DNA of 64,000 nucleotides from Gaetbulibacter sp. S0825 (GTDB lineage: Bacteria; Bacteroidota; Bacteroidia; Flavobacteriales; Flavobacteriaceae). Each line of letters starts with the position of its first letter. Position 1 is the first letter of the stretch. The notes under the pieces were generated by a model, which was given only the letters and a program-made list of their open reading frames with translations, did not search any database and was not told the DNA's origin. Where the stretch lies: the NCBI RefSeq assembly GCF_011777505.1, contig NZ_JAATJT010000003.1, positions 558,001-622,000 of the forward strand, in the 5' to 3' direction. Position numbers and translations under genes: made by a program. This document shows positions 17,280-26,478 of the stretch, piece by piece.

Positions 17280-17360
17280 GTTTTTTAGACACATTCGTAA
17301 ATCACTCCTAATGGAAAACAAAACAGGAAAATACTTTAAATATGCTATTGGCAAAATAAT
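17272..17360 (+). pseudogene. Truncated DUF6090 copy 12 (5' fragment)
   Basis: It begins with the ATGATTAA overlap and reads MIKFFRHIRKSLLMENKTGK, YFKYAIGKIM, then loses all similarity in the middle of the membrane helix, about codon 30. The break falls within a couple of bases of the stop codon of the convergent gene at 17362. The frame stays open into that gene's antisense strand and stops at 17433 (53 codons). E28 of the constant segment is changed to K. It marks the broken right end of the array. No terminator hairpin was seen between it and the opposing gene. Confidence 0.8.
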
Positions 17361-17361
17361 G

Positions 17362-17820
17362 CTATTCGTTAACATCTTTTACACCAGAAACATGAGAGGT
17401 TATGGCTTTCCAGATGCCATCTTTTTTAATTAACACATTACTAGATTGATAAATAGTTTCTGTAGAATCTTTAAATATATGTCCAGTTCCTGAGATTAAT
17501 GCTGTTCCATTTTCATATATAGACAAACGTTTAATATCGTAATAAAAAGAATCGTTATCAGATTTATTATACTTTACCCAATTTAATTCGTCAGCTCTAG
17601 TAAACCATTCTCCATTATCTCGAACCATTTTAAAATCATCATTCAATATTCTATCTAACAATACAGTGTCTCCCTCACGATAAGCTTTTGGCCATTCTAC
17701 CTCTTTTAAATAGGTTAGTTTTTGCCTGTCATCTTCAGTAATAACAGAATTTCTTTTATCATTTTGAGTACATCCAACAATCAATAGAAATACAATAAAA
17801 TACAAACTTATTTTTTTCAT
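17362..17820 (-). CDS. NTF2-like (DUF4440/SnoaL-type) lipoprotein
   Basis: 152 residues with a lipoprotein signal (FIVFLLIVGC). The body fits the cone-shaped NTF2-like fold: LKEVEWPKAYREGDTVLLDR, ILNDDFKMVRDNGEWFTRAD, then beta strands SIYENGTALISGTGHI and SSNVLIKKDGIWKAITSH. Such proteins bind small molecules or act as simple enzymes; no specific role can be assigned. It follows the next lipoprotein gene after 12 bases, which suggests an operon. Its stop codon lies exactly at the point where the DUF6090 remnant breaks off. Confidence 0.82.
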   Translation of the reverse strand: MKKISLYFIVFLLIVGCTQNDKRNSVITEDDRQKLTYLKEVEWPKAYREGDTVLLDRILNDDFKMVRDNGEWFTRADELNWVKYNKSDNDSFYYDIKRLSIYENGTALISGTGHIFKDSTETIYQSSNVLIKKDGIWKAITSHVSGVKDVNE

Positions 17821-17832
17821 AGTAATAAAATA

Positions 17833-18426
17833 TTAACTCACTTCTAAATTATAATACGCATCATTTTCAGGATAGTTAATTTCATAGCGTTCACCATTTC
17901 CTCCAACAATAGCTCGAATATTAAACTTTAGTCTCCAGATACCTTTACCGAATCTCGATTTACTAATTTGTATTTCTCTACATTCAGCATTTTTAAAATT
18001 GATTTGTGGCTCATCTCCAGTACGATCCATACCGTTTAACCAAACCACATTAGATGTCCAACCATCAATTTCCCACCATAAGTCACTTGTTGAGTCTTTA
18101 GGCTGTTGCTCATCATTACCTATTTCCCATTCACCTAGTTGTGCAGATACATGTAAATTTAATGGTGTATCTAAGCTCTCACTATCTATTTCTAGATCTA
18201 AAGTACCGAAACTACCTTCAGGGTAATTATAGGCCAACCACACATAGTGTTCGTTTTGATATATATATAAGTTAACATCATCAGACAATGCTATAGGCTC
18301 AACTCCTAATCTAACATAGTCATCATATTTCCCATCTACCAAAGGAGGCTCAAGTGAGATTTTATTGCTATTACAGGAAGTAGTTATTAATAGAATAATG
18401 TACAGAAATAAAAAGGAGGGTCTCAA
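17833..18426 (-). CDS. Lipoprotein of unknown function, possibly carbohydrate-binding-like
   Basis: 197 residues with the signal IILLITTSC. It begins after the signal with LEPPLVDGKYDDYVRLG and has many aromatic and acidic residues: DLWWEIDGWTSNVVWLNGMD and WLAYNYPEGSFGTLDLEID. The 'DGkyDDY...' opening and predicted beta content recall CBM9/DOMON-type sandwich domains, but this is only a resemblance. Upstream partner of the NTF2-like gene. Function unknown. Confidence 0.75.
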   Translation of the reverse strand: MRPSFLFLYIILLITTSCNSNKISLEPPLVDGKYDDYVRLGVEPIALSDDVNLYIYQNEHYVWLAYNYPEGSFGTLDLEIDSESLDTPLNLHVSAQLGEWEIGNDEQQPKDSTSDLWWEIDGWTSNVVWLNGMDRTGDEPQINFKNAECREIQISKSRFGKGIWRLKFNIRAIVGGNGERYEINYPENDAYYNLEVS

Positions 18427-18500
18427 GATTGAAAGTGTTTAATTAAACATAGCTATTCAAAGCTACTATCTAATTTTTTAGATTTACTTATAATTTTGTT

Positions 18501-18536
18501 AAAACAAAAAGCCCAACACAATGTGTTGGACTTTTC
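18501..18536 (-). terminator. Rho-independent terminator of the nqr operon
   Basis: GCCCAACACA (18511-18520) pairs with TGTGTTGGAC (18522-18531) with one mismatch. On the minus strand the stem is followed by a T-run (TTTTTGTTTT). It lies about 47 bases past the nqrF stop. Confidence 0.75.
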
Positions 18537-18582
18537 AAATATTTAAATAAATTCTTCCTGATCTGTAGAATGAATCTTTGGT

Positions 18583-19896
18583 CTATCCTCCAAAGTCATC
18601 AAAACGTATGTTTTCATCGTCTATACCAAAATCTTCTCCCATTTTCTGAACTGCTTGGTTCATTAATGGAGGTCCACAGAAGTATAATTCAATATCCTCT
18701 GGTGTTTCATGCTTTGATAAGTATTGGTCTATTACCACTTGGTGAATAAAGCCAACAAAACCATCACCTTCTTCATCATTAATATCCTTCTTAACTTTCC
18801 AATTATCTTGTTCCAATGGTTCAGATAATGCCAAATAGAATTTGAAATTTGGAAAATCTTTTTCAAGATCTCTAAAATAATGTATGTAGAATAGTTCGGC
18901 TTTAGAACGACCTCCATACCAATACGTTACTTTACGTCCTGTTTTTAAGGTTCTAAATAATTGGTATAAATGCGAACGCATAGGCGCCATTCCTGCACCA
19001 CCACCAACATATAACATTTCGGCTTCAGAATCATTAATAAAAAATTCACCGTAAGGTCCAGAAATTGTTACTTTATCTCCAGGTTTTTGATTAAAAATAT
19101 ATGATGAAGCAATACCTGGGTTAACATCCATCCACCCACCCTTGGCGCGATCGAAAGGAGGCGTAGCTACACGTACATTTAACATAATTTTTCTTCCTTC
19201 AGCAGGATACGAAGCCATAGAATAAGCCCTTTCAACAGTTTCGGTATTCTTCATTACTAAAGGCCAAAGTCCAAATTTTTCCCAATCTGGTTTAAATTTA
19301 TCCGGCTCTCCAGGATGATCTTCAGGATGCGCAGACACATCCATATCAGAATATTTAATCTCGCATTCTGGAATCTCAATTTGAATATAACCTCCAGCTT
19401 TGTATCCCATATCTTCTGGGATTTCAACAATAAATTCTTTAATAAATGTAGCAACATTATAGTTAGACACTACCGTTGCTTCCCATTTTTTAATTCCAAA
19501 TACTTCCTCTGGAATTGTAATTTCCATGTCTTGCTTCACTTTTACTTGGCAAGACAAACGTGCACCATGTGCTAATTCTTTACGTGTAAAATGAGGCGTT
19601 TCGGTAGGTAGAGCTTCTCCTCCACCAGATAGTACGTGGCACTCACATTGTATACAAGTTCCACCACCACCACAGGCAGATGGTAAAAATATTTTTTCTG
19701 CTCCAAGCGTAGTTAATAAACTATCTCCAGAACTAACCTCTATTTCACGTTCACCATTAATTAGAATCTTTACAGGTCCAGATGGTGATAATTTTTGTTT
19801 TACAAATAATAACAACGTTACCAATAATAAGGTTACAACCAAAAATGCAGCTACCGTCGCCAAAATTGTTCCTAATGTACTTGCGGCTAATATCAT
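18583..19896 (-). CDS. nqrF: Na+-translocating NADH:quinone reductase subunit F
   Basis: The NADH-oxidising entry subunit. A membrane helix at about 10-32 is followed by a 2Fe-2S ferredoxin domain with cysteines C75, C81, C84 (ACGGGGTCIQCEC) and C116 (RLSCQVKV), then a ferredoxin-reductase domain with FAD motif RAYSMASYP, MLYVGGGAGMAPMRSHLYQL and the NADH-side YFCGPPLMNQAV. At 437 residues it is slightly longer than proteobacterial NqrF. Last gene of the six-gene operon, one base after nqrE. All expected cofactor residues are present. Confidence 0.98.
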   Translation of the reverse strand: MILAASTLGTILATVAAFLVVTLLLVTLLLFVKQKLSPSGPVKILINGEREIEVSSGDSLLTTLGAEKIFLPSACGGGGTCIQCECHVLSGGGEALPTETPHFTRKELAHGARLSCQVKVKQDMEITIPEEVFGIKKWEATVVSNYNVATFIKEFIVEIPEDMGYKAGGYIQIEIPECEIKYSDMDVSAHPEDHPGEPDKFKPDWEKFGLWPLVMKNTETVERAYSMASYPAEGRKIMLNVRVATPPFDRAKGGWMDVNPGIASSYIFNQKPGDKVTISGPYGEFFINDSEAEMLYVGGGAGMAPMRSHLYQLFRTLKTGRKVTYWYGGRSKAELFYIHYFRDLEKDFPNFKFYLALSEPLEQDNWKVKKDINDEEGDGFVGFIHQVVIDQYLSKHETPEDIELYFCGPPLMNQAVQKMGEDFGIDDENIRFDDFGG

Positions 19897-19897
19897 G

Positions 19898-20620
19898 TTA
19901 TTCGTTTTCTTTTAAAGTGTTATCGTTATTAGCTAACTCTTCTTTAATATCTTCTTGTACAGTTTCAACTTGAGCCGTAGTTTCTTCTTTAGCTTCCTCA
20001 TCTCCTCCTGTTAACATACCACCAAAACTCATAAACCCAATAGCCATTAATCCAGTGATAATAAATGTGATTCCTAAACCTCTTAAAGGCCCAGGTACGT
20101 TTGAGTATCTAATTTTTTCACGAATAGCCGCAATAGCTAGAATTGCTAAAAACCAACCAATTCCCGAAGAAACTCCATAATTGAATGCTAAGCCTAAAGT
20201 CGCAATTTCACGAGATTGCATGAATAATGAACCTCCTAAAATGGCACAGTTCACAGCAATTAATGGTAAGAATATACCAAGTGAATTATATAATGATGGT
20301 GAGAATTTCTCTACTACAATTTCTACCAATTGTACCATGGTTGCAATAGTTGCGATAAACATGATAAATGATAAGAAACTTAAATCGTAACTAGCATATT
20401 CTTCACCTAACCATGCTAAAGCACCTTCTTGTAAAATGTATTGATCTAACAACCAGTTTAAAGGTACAGTGATGGCTAAAACAAAAATTACTGCTGCTCC
20501 AAGTCCAACTGCTGTTGATACTTTTTTAGATACTGCAAGGTATGAACACATCCCAAGGAACGTGGCAAATACCATGTTATCTATAAATATTGATTTGAAA
20601 AATAATTCTATATGTTCCAT
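19898..20620 (-). CDS. nqrE: Na+-translocating NADH:quinone reductase subunit E
   Basis: 240-residue integral membrane subunit. It begins with the typical [20 protein letters not shown] and has six hydrophobic helices, including [20 protein letters not shown] and [13 protein letters not shown]. NqrD and NqrE share an inverted-topology fold that holds an intramembrane iron centre; the conserved cysteines sit in FLGMCSYLA and VNCAILGG. The C-terminal tail of about 30 residues is glutamate-rich ([20 protein letters not shown]) and longer than in proteobacterial NqrE. It lies 11 bases after nqrD. Confidence 0.97.
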   Translation of the reverse strand: MEHIELFFKSIFIDNMVFATFLGMCSYLAVSKKVSTAVGLGAAVIFVLAITVPLNWLLDQYILQEGALAWLGEEYASYDLSFLSFIMFIATIATMVQLVEIVVEKFSPSLYNSLGIFLPLIAVNCAILGGSLFMQSREIATLGLAFNYGVSSGIGWFLAILAIAAIREKIRYSNVPGPLRGLGITFIITGLMAIGFMSFGGMLTGGDEEAKEETTAQVETVQEDIKEELANNDNTLKENE

Positions 20621-20631
20621 AATACTGTCTT

Positions 20632-21267
20632 CTAGTTGTCTTCAATTAATGCTGGGTTTCTACTACGTTGAACCCAAATTATAATACCTACAACAATTAA
20701 TGCCATTGGTGCTAATAACATAAATCCGTTATTCTCGTAACCAATGCTATACAATCCTGTTTTTGCAATTGGATCTCCCAATACTGGAAAACCTAATAAT
20801 GTTCCTGAACCTAATAATTCTCTAAAGAATCCAACAATAATCAGGATTAAGCCATAACCAAGTGCGTTTCCAATTCCATCAAGAAATGATCTCCATGGTC
20901 CATTCGCTAAAGCAAAAGCTTCAAAACGACCCATAATAATACAGTTGGTTATAATAAGTCCGATAAATGCTCCTAGCTCTTTACTTAATTGATATGAATA
21001 GGCTTTTAAGACTTGGTCTACAATAATTACCAAAGCAGCTACAACTGTAAGCTGTACAATGATTCTAATTTTTGATGGAATGATATTTCTAATTAAAGAG
21101 ATAACTACATTACCAGCTCCCATTACAAAAAGCACTGAAATTGTCATAACAATTGATGCTTTCAATTCTGCAGTAATCGCTAAAGCAGAACAGATACCTA
21201 ATACTTGAATTGTAATTGGGTTATCGTCTCCTAAAGGATCTAATATTAATCTACTATCTTTTGCCAT
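20632..21267 (-). CDS. nqrD: Na+-translocating NADH:quinone reductase subunit D
   Basis: 211-residue integral membrane subunit with six helices. Conserved segments are [40 protein letters not shown] and [20 protein letters not shown]. Cysteines in GICSALA and ITNCIIMGR correspond to the NqrD/NqrE iron-binding positions. It forms part of the Na+ channel with NqrB and NqrE. It starts two bases after the nqrC stop. Confidence 0.97.
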   Translation of the reverse strand: MAKDSRLILDPLGDDNPITIQVLGICSALAITAELKASIVMTISVLFVMGAGNVVISLIRNIIPSKIRIIVQLTVVAALVIIVDQVLKAYSYQLSKELGAFIGLIITNCIIMGRFEAFALANGPWRSFLDGIGNALGYGLILIIVGFFRELLGSGTLLGFPVLGDPIAKTGLYSIGYENNGFMLLAPMALIVVGIIIWVQRSRNPALIEDN

Positions 21268-21269
21268 GA

Positions 21270-22019
21270 CTACTTCTTTAATGTTTTAAAATAAGGTACG
21301 TACAACTTTAAATCACTTCGTAACATTGCTGACACACCATCACCAGTAATAGTAGCTCCAGCAATGGCATCAACTTCATTATCTGTTTTATCTTCGTTTA
21401 GAGGATCACCATTACTTTTTGAAATATTAATTCCAACAAAGTTTCCTGAACTGTCCAATAGATGTTCTCCAATAAAATCATCCATAAAAAAACGTTGCTT
21501 TATATTGGCTCCAAGACCTGCAGTTTCAGCTTGATGATCAAAATAAGCACCTAGCACTACCATATTCTCATCCATAGCAACATAAGCCCAAACAGCATCC
21601 CAAAGTCCCTTACCTCTAATTGGTGCTACATAGAATGTTTTTCCTTCTTTCTCACCAATAAAAAGTGGTAAACGTCTTTCTTCACCATCTTTAGCTTTAG
21701 ACTGCTCTTTCTTAACATCAATTAAATACGCTTCATTATCTTCTACTACTTCAGTACCATTTGTAATGACTAACTGATTGGTAATATATTTTTGAAACTC
21801 AGCACCTACTTTATCATCGGCTACGAAAATGGCGCTACTTTCGTCATTCTCATTTACTCCCATAGCATATAGAATATTTTGTTGCTTTTCTATACGCTTG
21901 TTCTCATCAATTTTTGGTCTTAATGAAGATGCAACAAAGGCCAACAAGGATCCTACTACTATTACCATACCAGTGGCAAATAGCATTGTATATAAATTTT
22001 TATCTGTTTTCTTTTCCAT
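21270..22019 (-). CDS. nqrC: Na+-translocating NADH:quinone reductase subunit C
   Basis: 249 residues. An N-terminal membrane anchor (TMLFATGMVIVVGSLLAFVA) and a periplasmic FMN-binding domain. The FMN attachment motif is DAIAGATITGDGVSAML, with T223 of AGAT the expected flavinylated residue, to be modified by ApbE. Supporting motifs: GKGLWDAVWAYVAMD and DHQAETAGLGANI. It lies two bases after nqrB. Confidence 0.97.
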   Translation of the reverse strand: MEKKTDKNLYTMLFATGMVIVVGSLLAFVASSLRPKIDENKRIEKQQNILYAMGVNENDESSAIFVADDKVGAEFQKYITNQLVITNGTEVVEDNEAYLIDVKKEQSKAKDGEERRLPLFIGEKEGKTFYVAPIRGKGLWDAVWAYVAMDENMVVLGAYFDHQAETAGLGANIKQRFFMDDFIGEHLLDSSGNFVGINISKSNGDPLNEDKTDNEVDAIAGATITGDGVSAMLRSDLKLYVPYFKTLKK

Positions 22020-22021
22020 CG

Positions 22022-23227
22022 TTAAGCCGTTTTTGGTTTTAGACGTTTAAGCCTACGTTTAACATTACCTTGAACTACATAATGGTCGATTGTTGGCGCA
22101 AAGACATTCATTAATAAAATAGCTAACATTACACCTTCTGGATATGCAGGATTAAATACTCGTATCATTACAGAAATAAATCCAATCAAGAATCCATAAA
22201 TCCATTTTCCTTTATTAGTTTGTGATGCTGTTACAGGGTCTGTTGCCATAAACACAATACCAAAGGCTAATCCACCTATTAAAAGATGATGCCACCAAGT
22301 AGTGCTCATTAATCCGTAAAATTTGCTGCCTTCCGAAATCCATTCAGAATCCACAACAAAATTGAAAATTAATCCCATTACTAAAGCTCCAACAACTGAA
22401 GATAACATGATTCTCCAGCTTCCTATTTTAGCAAAGATTAAGAATAACCCTCCAAGCAAAATTAATATCGTTGATGTTTCACCAACTGACCCAGGAATAA
22501 ACCCTAAGAACATATCTGCTACTGAGTGCATGACTTCGTTATTTTGTGCTAGACTTCCTAAAATGGTTTCTCCAGAAATTGCATCTGGTGTTCCAGCTCT
22601 TTCCACAGCACCATGTACCCAAACTTTATCACCACTCATCCATGTTGGATAGGCGAAGAATAAAAAGGCTCTAATGGTTAACGCAGGGTTTAGAATATTC
22701 ATTCCAGTTCCTCCAAATACTTCTTTTCCAATTACTACTCCAAATACCACTGCAACAGCAAGCATCCAAAGCGGAATATCTATAGGAACAATTAATGGTA
22801 CAAGCATTCCAGTTACTAGATAACCTTCTTCAACTTCATGTCCTTTGATAACTGCAAAAACAAATTCAACTGCTAAACCTACTCCATAAGACACTATCAC
22901 CAAAGGCAATACTTTCCAAAGACCAATAACTAAATTATCCCATGACCAAAAAATCGAATCGAAAAATCCACTAGCATTCTCTATTGCTCCAGCAGCTAAA
23001 TGATGCTGATAACCAGCATTAAACATACCAAAAATTAAACATGGCACTAAAGCCATGATAACTGTATTCATTGTACGCTTTAAATCATCGGCTGATTTTA
23101 TATGAGTTCCATTATGAGTGGTCTCGTTTGGCATAAATAAAAACGTATGGATTGCAGAAAATGCTGGCAACCATTTTTTGTCTTTATTCTTTACTTTAAA
23201 ATTATGTAAACTATTTTTTAAACCCAT
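22022..23227 (-). CDS. nqrB: Na+-translocating NADH:quinone reductase subunit B
   Basis: 401-residue integral membrane subunit that carries covalent FMN and riboflavin and forms much of the sodium path. Helical segments include VFGVVIGKEVFGGTGMNILN and GIVFMATDPVTASQTNKGKW. The predicted FMN site is DAISGETILG: T221 is present, but the motif reads SGET where I would expect SGAT. The start shares one base with the stop of nqrA. The identification itself is not in doubt. Confidence 0.97.
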   Translation of the reverse strand: MGLKNSLHNFKVKNKDKKWLPAFSAIHTFLFMPNETTHNGTHIKSADDLKRTMNTVIMALVPCLIFGMFNAGYQHHLAAGAIENASGFFDSIFWSWDNLVIGLWKVLPLVIVSYGVGLAVEFVFAVIKGHEVEEGYLVTGMLVPLIVPIDIPLWMLAVAVVFGVVIGKEVFGGTGMNILNPALTIRAFLFFAYPTWMSGDKVWVHGAVERAGTPDAISGETILGSLAQNNEVMHSVADMFLGFIPGSVGETSTILILLGGLFLIFAKIGSWRIMLSSVVGALVMGLIFNFVVDSEWISEGSKFYGLMSTTWWHHLLIGGLAFGIVFMATDPVTASQTNKGKWIYGFLIGFISVMIRVFNPAYPEGVMLAILLMNVFAPTIDHYVVQGNVKRRLKRLKPKTA

Positions 23228-24582
23228 TATCCTATCTCTTTTAGCATTAAGTCTAAGCCTTCTCGTATAATTTTTTGATGTGGCTGTTTAGACACACATA
23301 CAAATTCTGTTAACGCAAAATCTTCAGGAGCAACTTCATACATACCAAGTGCTTCCATTTCATCTAAATCCTTATACAAACATGACTTTAAGATTTGCAT
23401 TGGAAAAATATCTAACGGAAAAACTTCCTCATAAGTTCCAGTTGTAACAAAAGCACGATGCTCACCATTTGTATTCGTATTTAAATCAAATTTTTTCTTT
23501 GGAGTTAACCATGAAAAAGTTAATGCTCTCGAAGTAGATATTTTATTAAAAATCGGCTTGTTCCAACCAAAGAATTCGTAATCATCTCCTTCAGGAATTA
23601 TAGTAATTACGTTACTGTAATAGTCTAAATAACCATCTGGTTTTATTTGCTTTCCACTTAAAACATTTCCTGAAATAATACGTACGTTAGCATCCTTTTC
23701 AATACCATGATCATAAATCATTGTTGCTACTTCACTACCAAGCTTTGTTGTAAAATATCTTGGTTTTTGAACTGACGAACCAGCCAAGGCAACAACACGT
23801 TCTGCGTTAAATTTTCCAGTTAACAATAGCTCACCAATAATAACAAGGTCTTGAGCATTCACTGTCCAAACTACTTCACCTTTATTTATTGGATCAACTT
23901 TATTAATTAAAGTGCCTACATTCCCAGAAGGATGTGGTCCTGAAACCTTATGAATAGCTGCACCTGAAAGATTAGCTAATGGTGAATTTGCATTTTTCCC
24001 TACAGAAACATGCACTTTCCCTTCAGTTAATTTTCCCAATGCTGATATAGCTGCTTGCAATTCTGCTTCTTTACCTTGAAGTGTAAAATCTAAGTCGGCT
24101 GCTAAAGGTGCTGATGCATATCCTGAGATAAAAATCGCTTTCGGCGCTTTATCGGGATTTGCAATCACATCGTAAGGGCGTTGCTTAATAAATGGCCAGC
24201 AACCCGCAGTTAATAATTTTGATTTCACCTCATCTGCTGATGCATTATCAACATTTAATAATCCAAAATCTTGATACGATTGCTCTTTGTCGGCTTGAAT
24301 TTTAATAGATAAAATTCTACGTTTTTCACCACGTGCAATCTCCTTAACTTCACCAGAAACTGGAGAAGCAAATTTTATAGCTTCATTAGATTTATCGTAA
24401 AAAACGGTTTCACCAGCTTTTACTTTAACACCTTCTTTAGCAACAAGTTTTGGAATAACACTATGGAAGTCTTCAGGTCTAATGGTGAAGAAATTGCTAA
24501 TAACAGCAGCTTCTTTAGCCTTTTGAGCCTCACCTTTAAGATTAATGTCTAGACCTTTTTTTATTCGAATGTCGTTTGACAT
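23227..24582 (-). CDS. nqrA: Na+-translocating NADH:quinone reductase subunit A
   Basis: 451-residue cytoplasmic-side subunit and first gene of the operon. It opens IRIKKGLDINLKGEAQ. Typical segments are VKAGETVFYDKSNEAIKFAS (lipoyl-like lobe), GAAIHKVSGPHPSGNVGTLI and IITIIPEGDDYEFFGWNKP. NqrA participates in quinone binding and reduction. A TAAATTTG promoter box lies 38 bases upstream on the minus strand. Confidence 0.97.
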   Translation of the reverse strand: MSNDIRIKKGLDINLKGEAQKAKEAAVISNFFTIRPEDFHSVIPKLVAKEGVKVKAGETVFYDKSNEAIKFASPVSGEVKEIARGEKRRILSIKIQADKEQSYQDFGLLNVDNASADEVKSKLLTAGCWPFIKQRPYDVIANPDKAPKAIFISGYASAPLAADLDFTLQGKEAELQAAISALGKLTEGKVHVSVGKNANSPLANLSGAAIHKVSGPHPSGNVGTLINKVDPINKGEVVWTVNAQDLVIIGELLLTGKFNAERVVALAGSSVQKPRYFTTKLGSEVATMIYDHGIEKDANVRIISGNVLSGKQIKPDGYLDYYSNVITIIPEGDDYEFFGWNKPIFNKISTSRALTFSWLTPKKKFDLNTNTNGEHRAFVTTGTYEEVFPLDIFPMQILKSCLYKDLDEMEALGMYEVAPEDFALTEFVCVSKQPHQKIIREGLDLMLKEIG

Positions 24583-24619
24583 ATTTAATTTTTTGAGATT
24601 AGTTGTCTAAAAATCCGTG

Positions 24620-24627
24620 CAAATTTA
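24620..24627 (-). promoter_or_regulatory. -7 promoter box of the nqr operon
   Basis: TAAATTTG on the minus strand fits TAnnTTTG and ends about 38 bases before the nqrA start. Confidence 0.5.
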
Positions 24628-24712
24628 CGGATTTAATAAACAATTTTCATAATAAATTACTTAGAATTTTACAATGCAAATAGTTCAAAGAATTTTAGGT
24701 ATGAAATTTGTT

Positions 24713-24720
24713 TATCTTTA
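24713..24720 (+). promoter_or_regulatory. -7-like promoter box of the T9SS plug protein gene
   Basis: TATCTTTA is one base off TAnnTTTG and lies 20 bases before the chosen ATG. This argues against the upstream TTG at 24708 as a start. Confidence 0.4.
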
Positions 24721-24740
24721 CCCAAACAACTCAAATGTTC

Positions 24741-25985
24741 ATGACAAAATATAAGTTTTTATTCTTATTCCTTATGTGCACTTTTCTTGGTTTTTCGCAA
24801 GTTGAAGAAGAGGTTAATCCACCAGATTATATAAAAACCATCAACTTTAAAGGCCACACGAACGAAAGTGAATTACCAATCATTAAACTTAATGAACGAG
24901 TGCAACTCTCGTTTGATGCCATTAACGGTAATGAGGACGACTTTTATTATGTGATAGATCATTACAATTTCGACTGGACACCTTCACAACTCATGAAATC
25001 GGAATATTTACAGGGTTTTGATAATATTCGTATCTCAAATTATGAGAATTCATTTAACACCTACCAAATTTACTCACATTACAGGTTACAAATACCAAAT
25101 CAACAAACTCGAATAAAAAAATCTGGAAATTATATTCTTAAAATATATGATGATAATGGTGACATGGTATTTAGCAGAAAATTCATGATTTATGAAAATT
25201 TGGCAAATGTAGGTGTATCTATAAAACGTTCGCGTAATGTAAAACACATTAAGCATAAGCAATCGGTTGATTTTAAAATATCATCACCTACAATTTTGTT
25301 TAACAACCCTCAACAAACTGTTAAAGTTGCTGTTATTCAAAACAACAACTTAAACACAGCTATAACAAACCTAAAACCGCAATATACACTTGGTCGTGAG
25401 CTTATTTATAAATATGATGACGAATCGAGTTTTTGGGGAGGCAACGAATATTTGTATTTTGAAAACAAAAACGTTAGAGCTGCAAATATTGGAGTGCAAT
25501 ATGTAGACCTTAAAGACATATACGAACACTATTTATTTACAAATATTATTAGAGCAGACAGACCTTATACTTACAATCCAGACATTAACGGAAACTACTT
25601 AATTACTGCTGTAGACACAGATAATACAGATATTGAAGCTGATTATACGGTTATACATTTCTCATTACAACACCCAGAAGTTTTTGGCAAAAACATCCAT
25701 ATTTATGGTGGTTTTAATAATTACGCTATAACTGAAGATACAAAAATGACTTATAACCCTACTTCAGGGTTTTACGAAACCTCCCTAATTTTAAAACAGG
25801 GATTCTATAATTATAAACATGTTATAGTTGACGAAAATGGAAAATTAAACGAAGGCGCCATTAGCGGAAATTTTGATGTTACAGAAAACAATTATAAAGT
25901 ATTAGTCTACTATAGAAACCTTGGAGCAAGATATGATAGACTTATCGGTATTGGCGAAGGCTCGTCAACGACTATTACCAACTGA
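24741..25985 (+). CDS. Type IX secretion system plug protein (DUF5103 family)
   Basis: About 414 residues with a signal peptide (KFLFLFLMCTFLGFSQ). The DUF5103 pattern is clear: PPDYIKTINFKG, a beta-rich body (DDFYYVIDHYNFDWTPSQLM, YENLANVGVSIKRSRNVKHI, NVRAANIGVQYVDLKDIYEH) and a C-terminal immunoglobulin/early-set-like domain (VFGKNIHIYGGFNNYAITED). The plug protein closes the periplasmic side of the SprA translocon in this system. Start chosen at the ATG before the signal; ATG 24735 is a near alternative, and TTG 24708 lies inside the promoter. Monocistronic. Confidence 0.88.
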   Translation: MTKYKFLFLFLMCTFLGFSQVEEEVNPPDYIKTINFKGHTNESELPIIKLNERVQLSFDAINGNEDDFYYVIDHYNFDWTPSQLMKSEYLQGFDNIRISNYENSFNTYQIYSHYRLQIPNQQTRIKKSGNYILKIYDDNGDMVFSRKFMIYENLANVGVSIKRSRNVKHIKHKQSVDFKISSPTILFNNPQQTVKVAVIQNNNLNTAITNLKPQYTLGRELIYKYDDESSFWGGNEYLYFENKNVRAANIGVQYVDLKDIYEHYLFTNIIRADRPYTYNPDINGNYLITAVDTDNTDIEADYTVIHFSLQHPEVFGKNIHIYGGFNNYAITEDTKMTYNPTSGFYETSLILKQGFYNYKHVIVDENGKLNEGAISGNFDVTENNYKVLVYYRNLGARYDRLIGIGEGSSTTITN

Positions 25986-26051
25986 TTATCCATTAAATTG
26001 TTAAAATTATCTAAGAAATAGGATTTTTGAAATTCTAAAGCAATTATTTAG

Positions 26052-26059
26052 TATTTTTG
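26052..26059 (+). promoter_or_regulatory. -7 promoter box of apaG
   Basis: TATTTTTG fits TAnnTTTG and lies 32 bases before the start codon. Confidence 0.5.
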
Positions 26060-26091
26060 AGTGTAATAATTGGGTTTCCTCACTAAAAAAC

Positions 26092-26478
26092 ATGGTACAA
26101 CAAGTAACAAAAGGCATAAAAATTTCAGTTGAAACTAATTTTGAAGGTACTTTCTATAAAAACTATAAAGTACACTTTGCTTTTGGTTATAAAGTTACTA
26201 TTGAAAATCAAAGTAAAGATTCTGTGCAGTTAAATTCCAGACATTGGAAAATTCTAGATGCTTTAAATAAAGATGAAATAGTAGAAGGCGAAGGTGTTAT
26301 AGGAAAAAAACCAATTATAAAACCTGGAGAATCTCATACTTACAATTCGGGCTGCCTCTTAGCATCTCCTTTTGGAGCTATGCATGGTCACTACAACATG
26401 GTGAATTTCACTGATACCAAAAAATTTAAAGTGGTTATCCCATCCTTTAAATTGAGCGCACCTTTTGCGCTTAACTAA
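26092..26478 (+). CDS. apaG: ApaG domain protein
   Basis: 128 residues, the full length of an ApaG domain, a fibronectin-III-like beta sandwich. Diagnostic stretches are FGYKVTIENQSKDSVQLNSR, HWKILDALN, GEGVIGKKPIIKPGESHTYN and the C-terminal GCLLASPFGAMHGHYNMV. ApaG is linked genetically to Co2+/Mg2+ homeostasis in enterobacteria, and its molecular role is unclear. Its last 8 bases overlap the convergent hypothetical gene. Confidence 0.95.
   Translation: MVQQVTKGIKISVETNFEGTFYKNYKVHFAFGYKVTIENQSKDSVQLNSRHWKILDALNKDEIVEGEGVIGKKPIIKPGESHTYNSGCLLASPFGAMHGHYNMVNFTDTKKFKVVIPSFKLSAPFALN

Noticed and set aside
24708-24740. TTG start for the T9SS plug protein
   Set aside because: It lies within the promoter box and would precede the signal peptide by 11 residues; the ATG at 24741 gives a normal signal.
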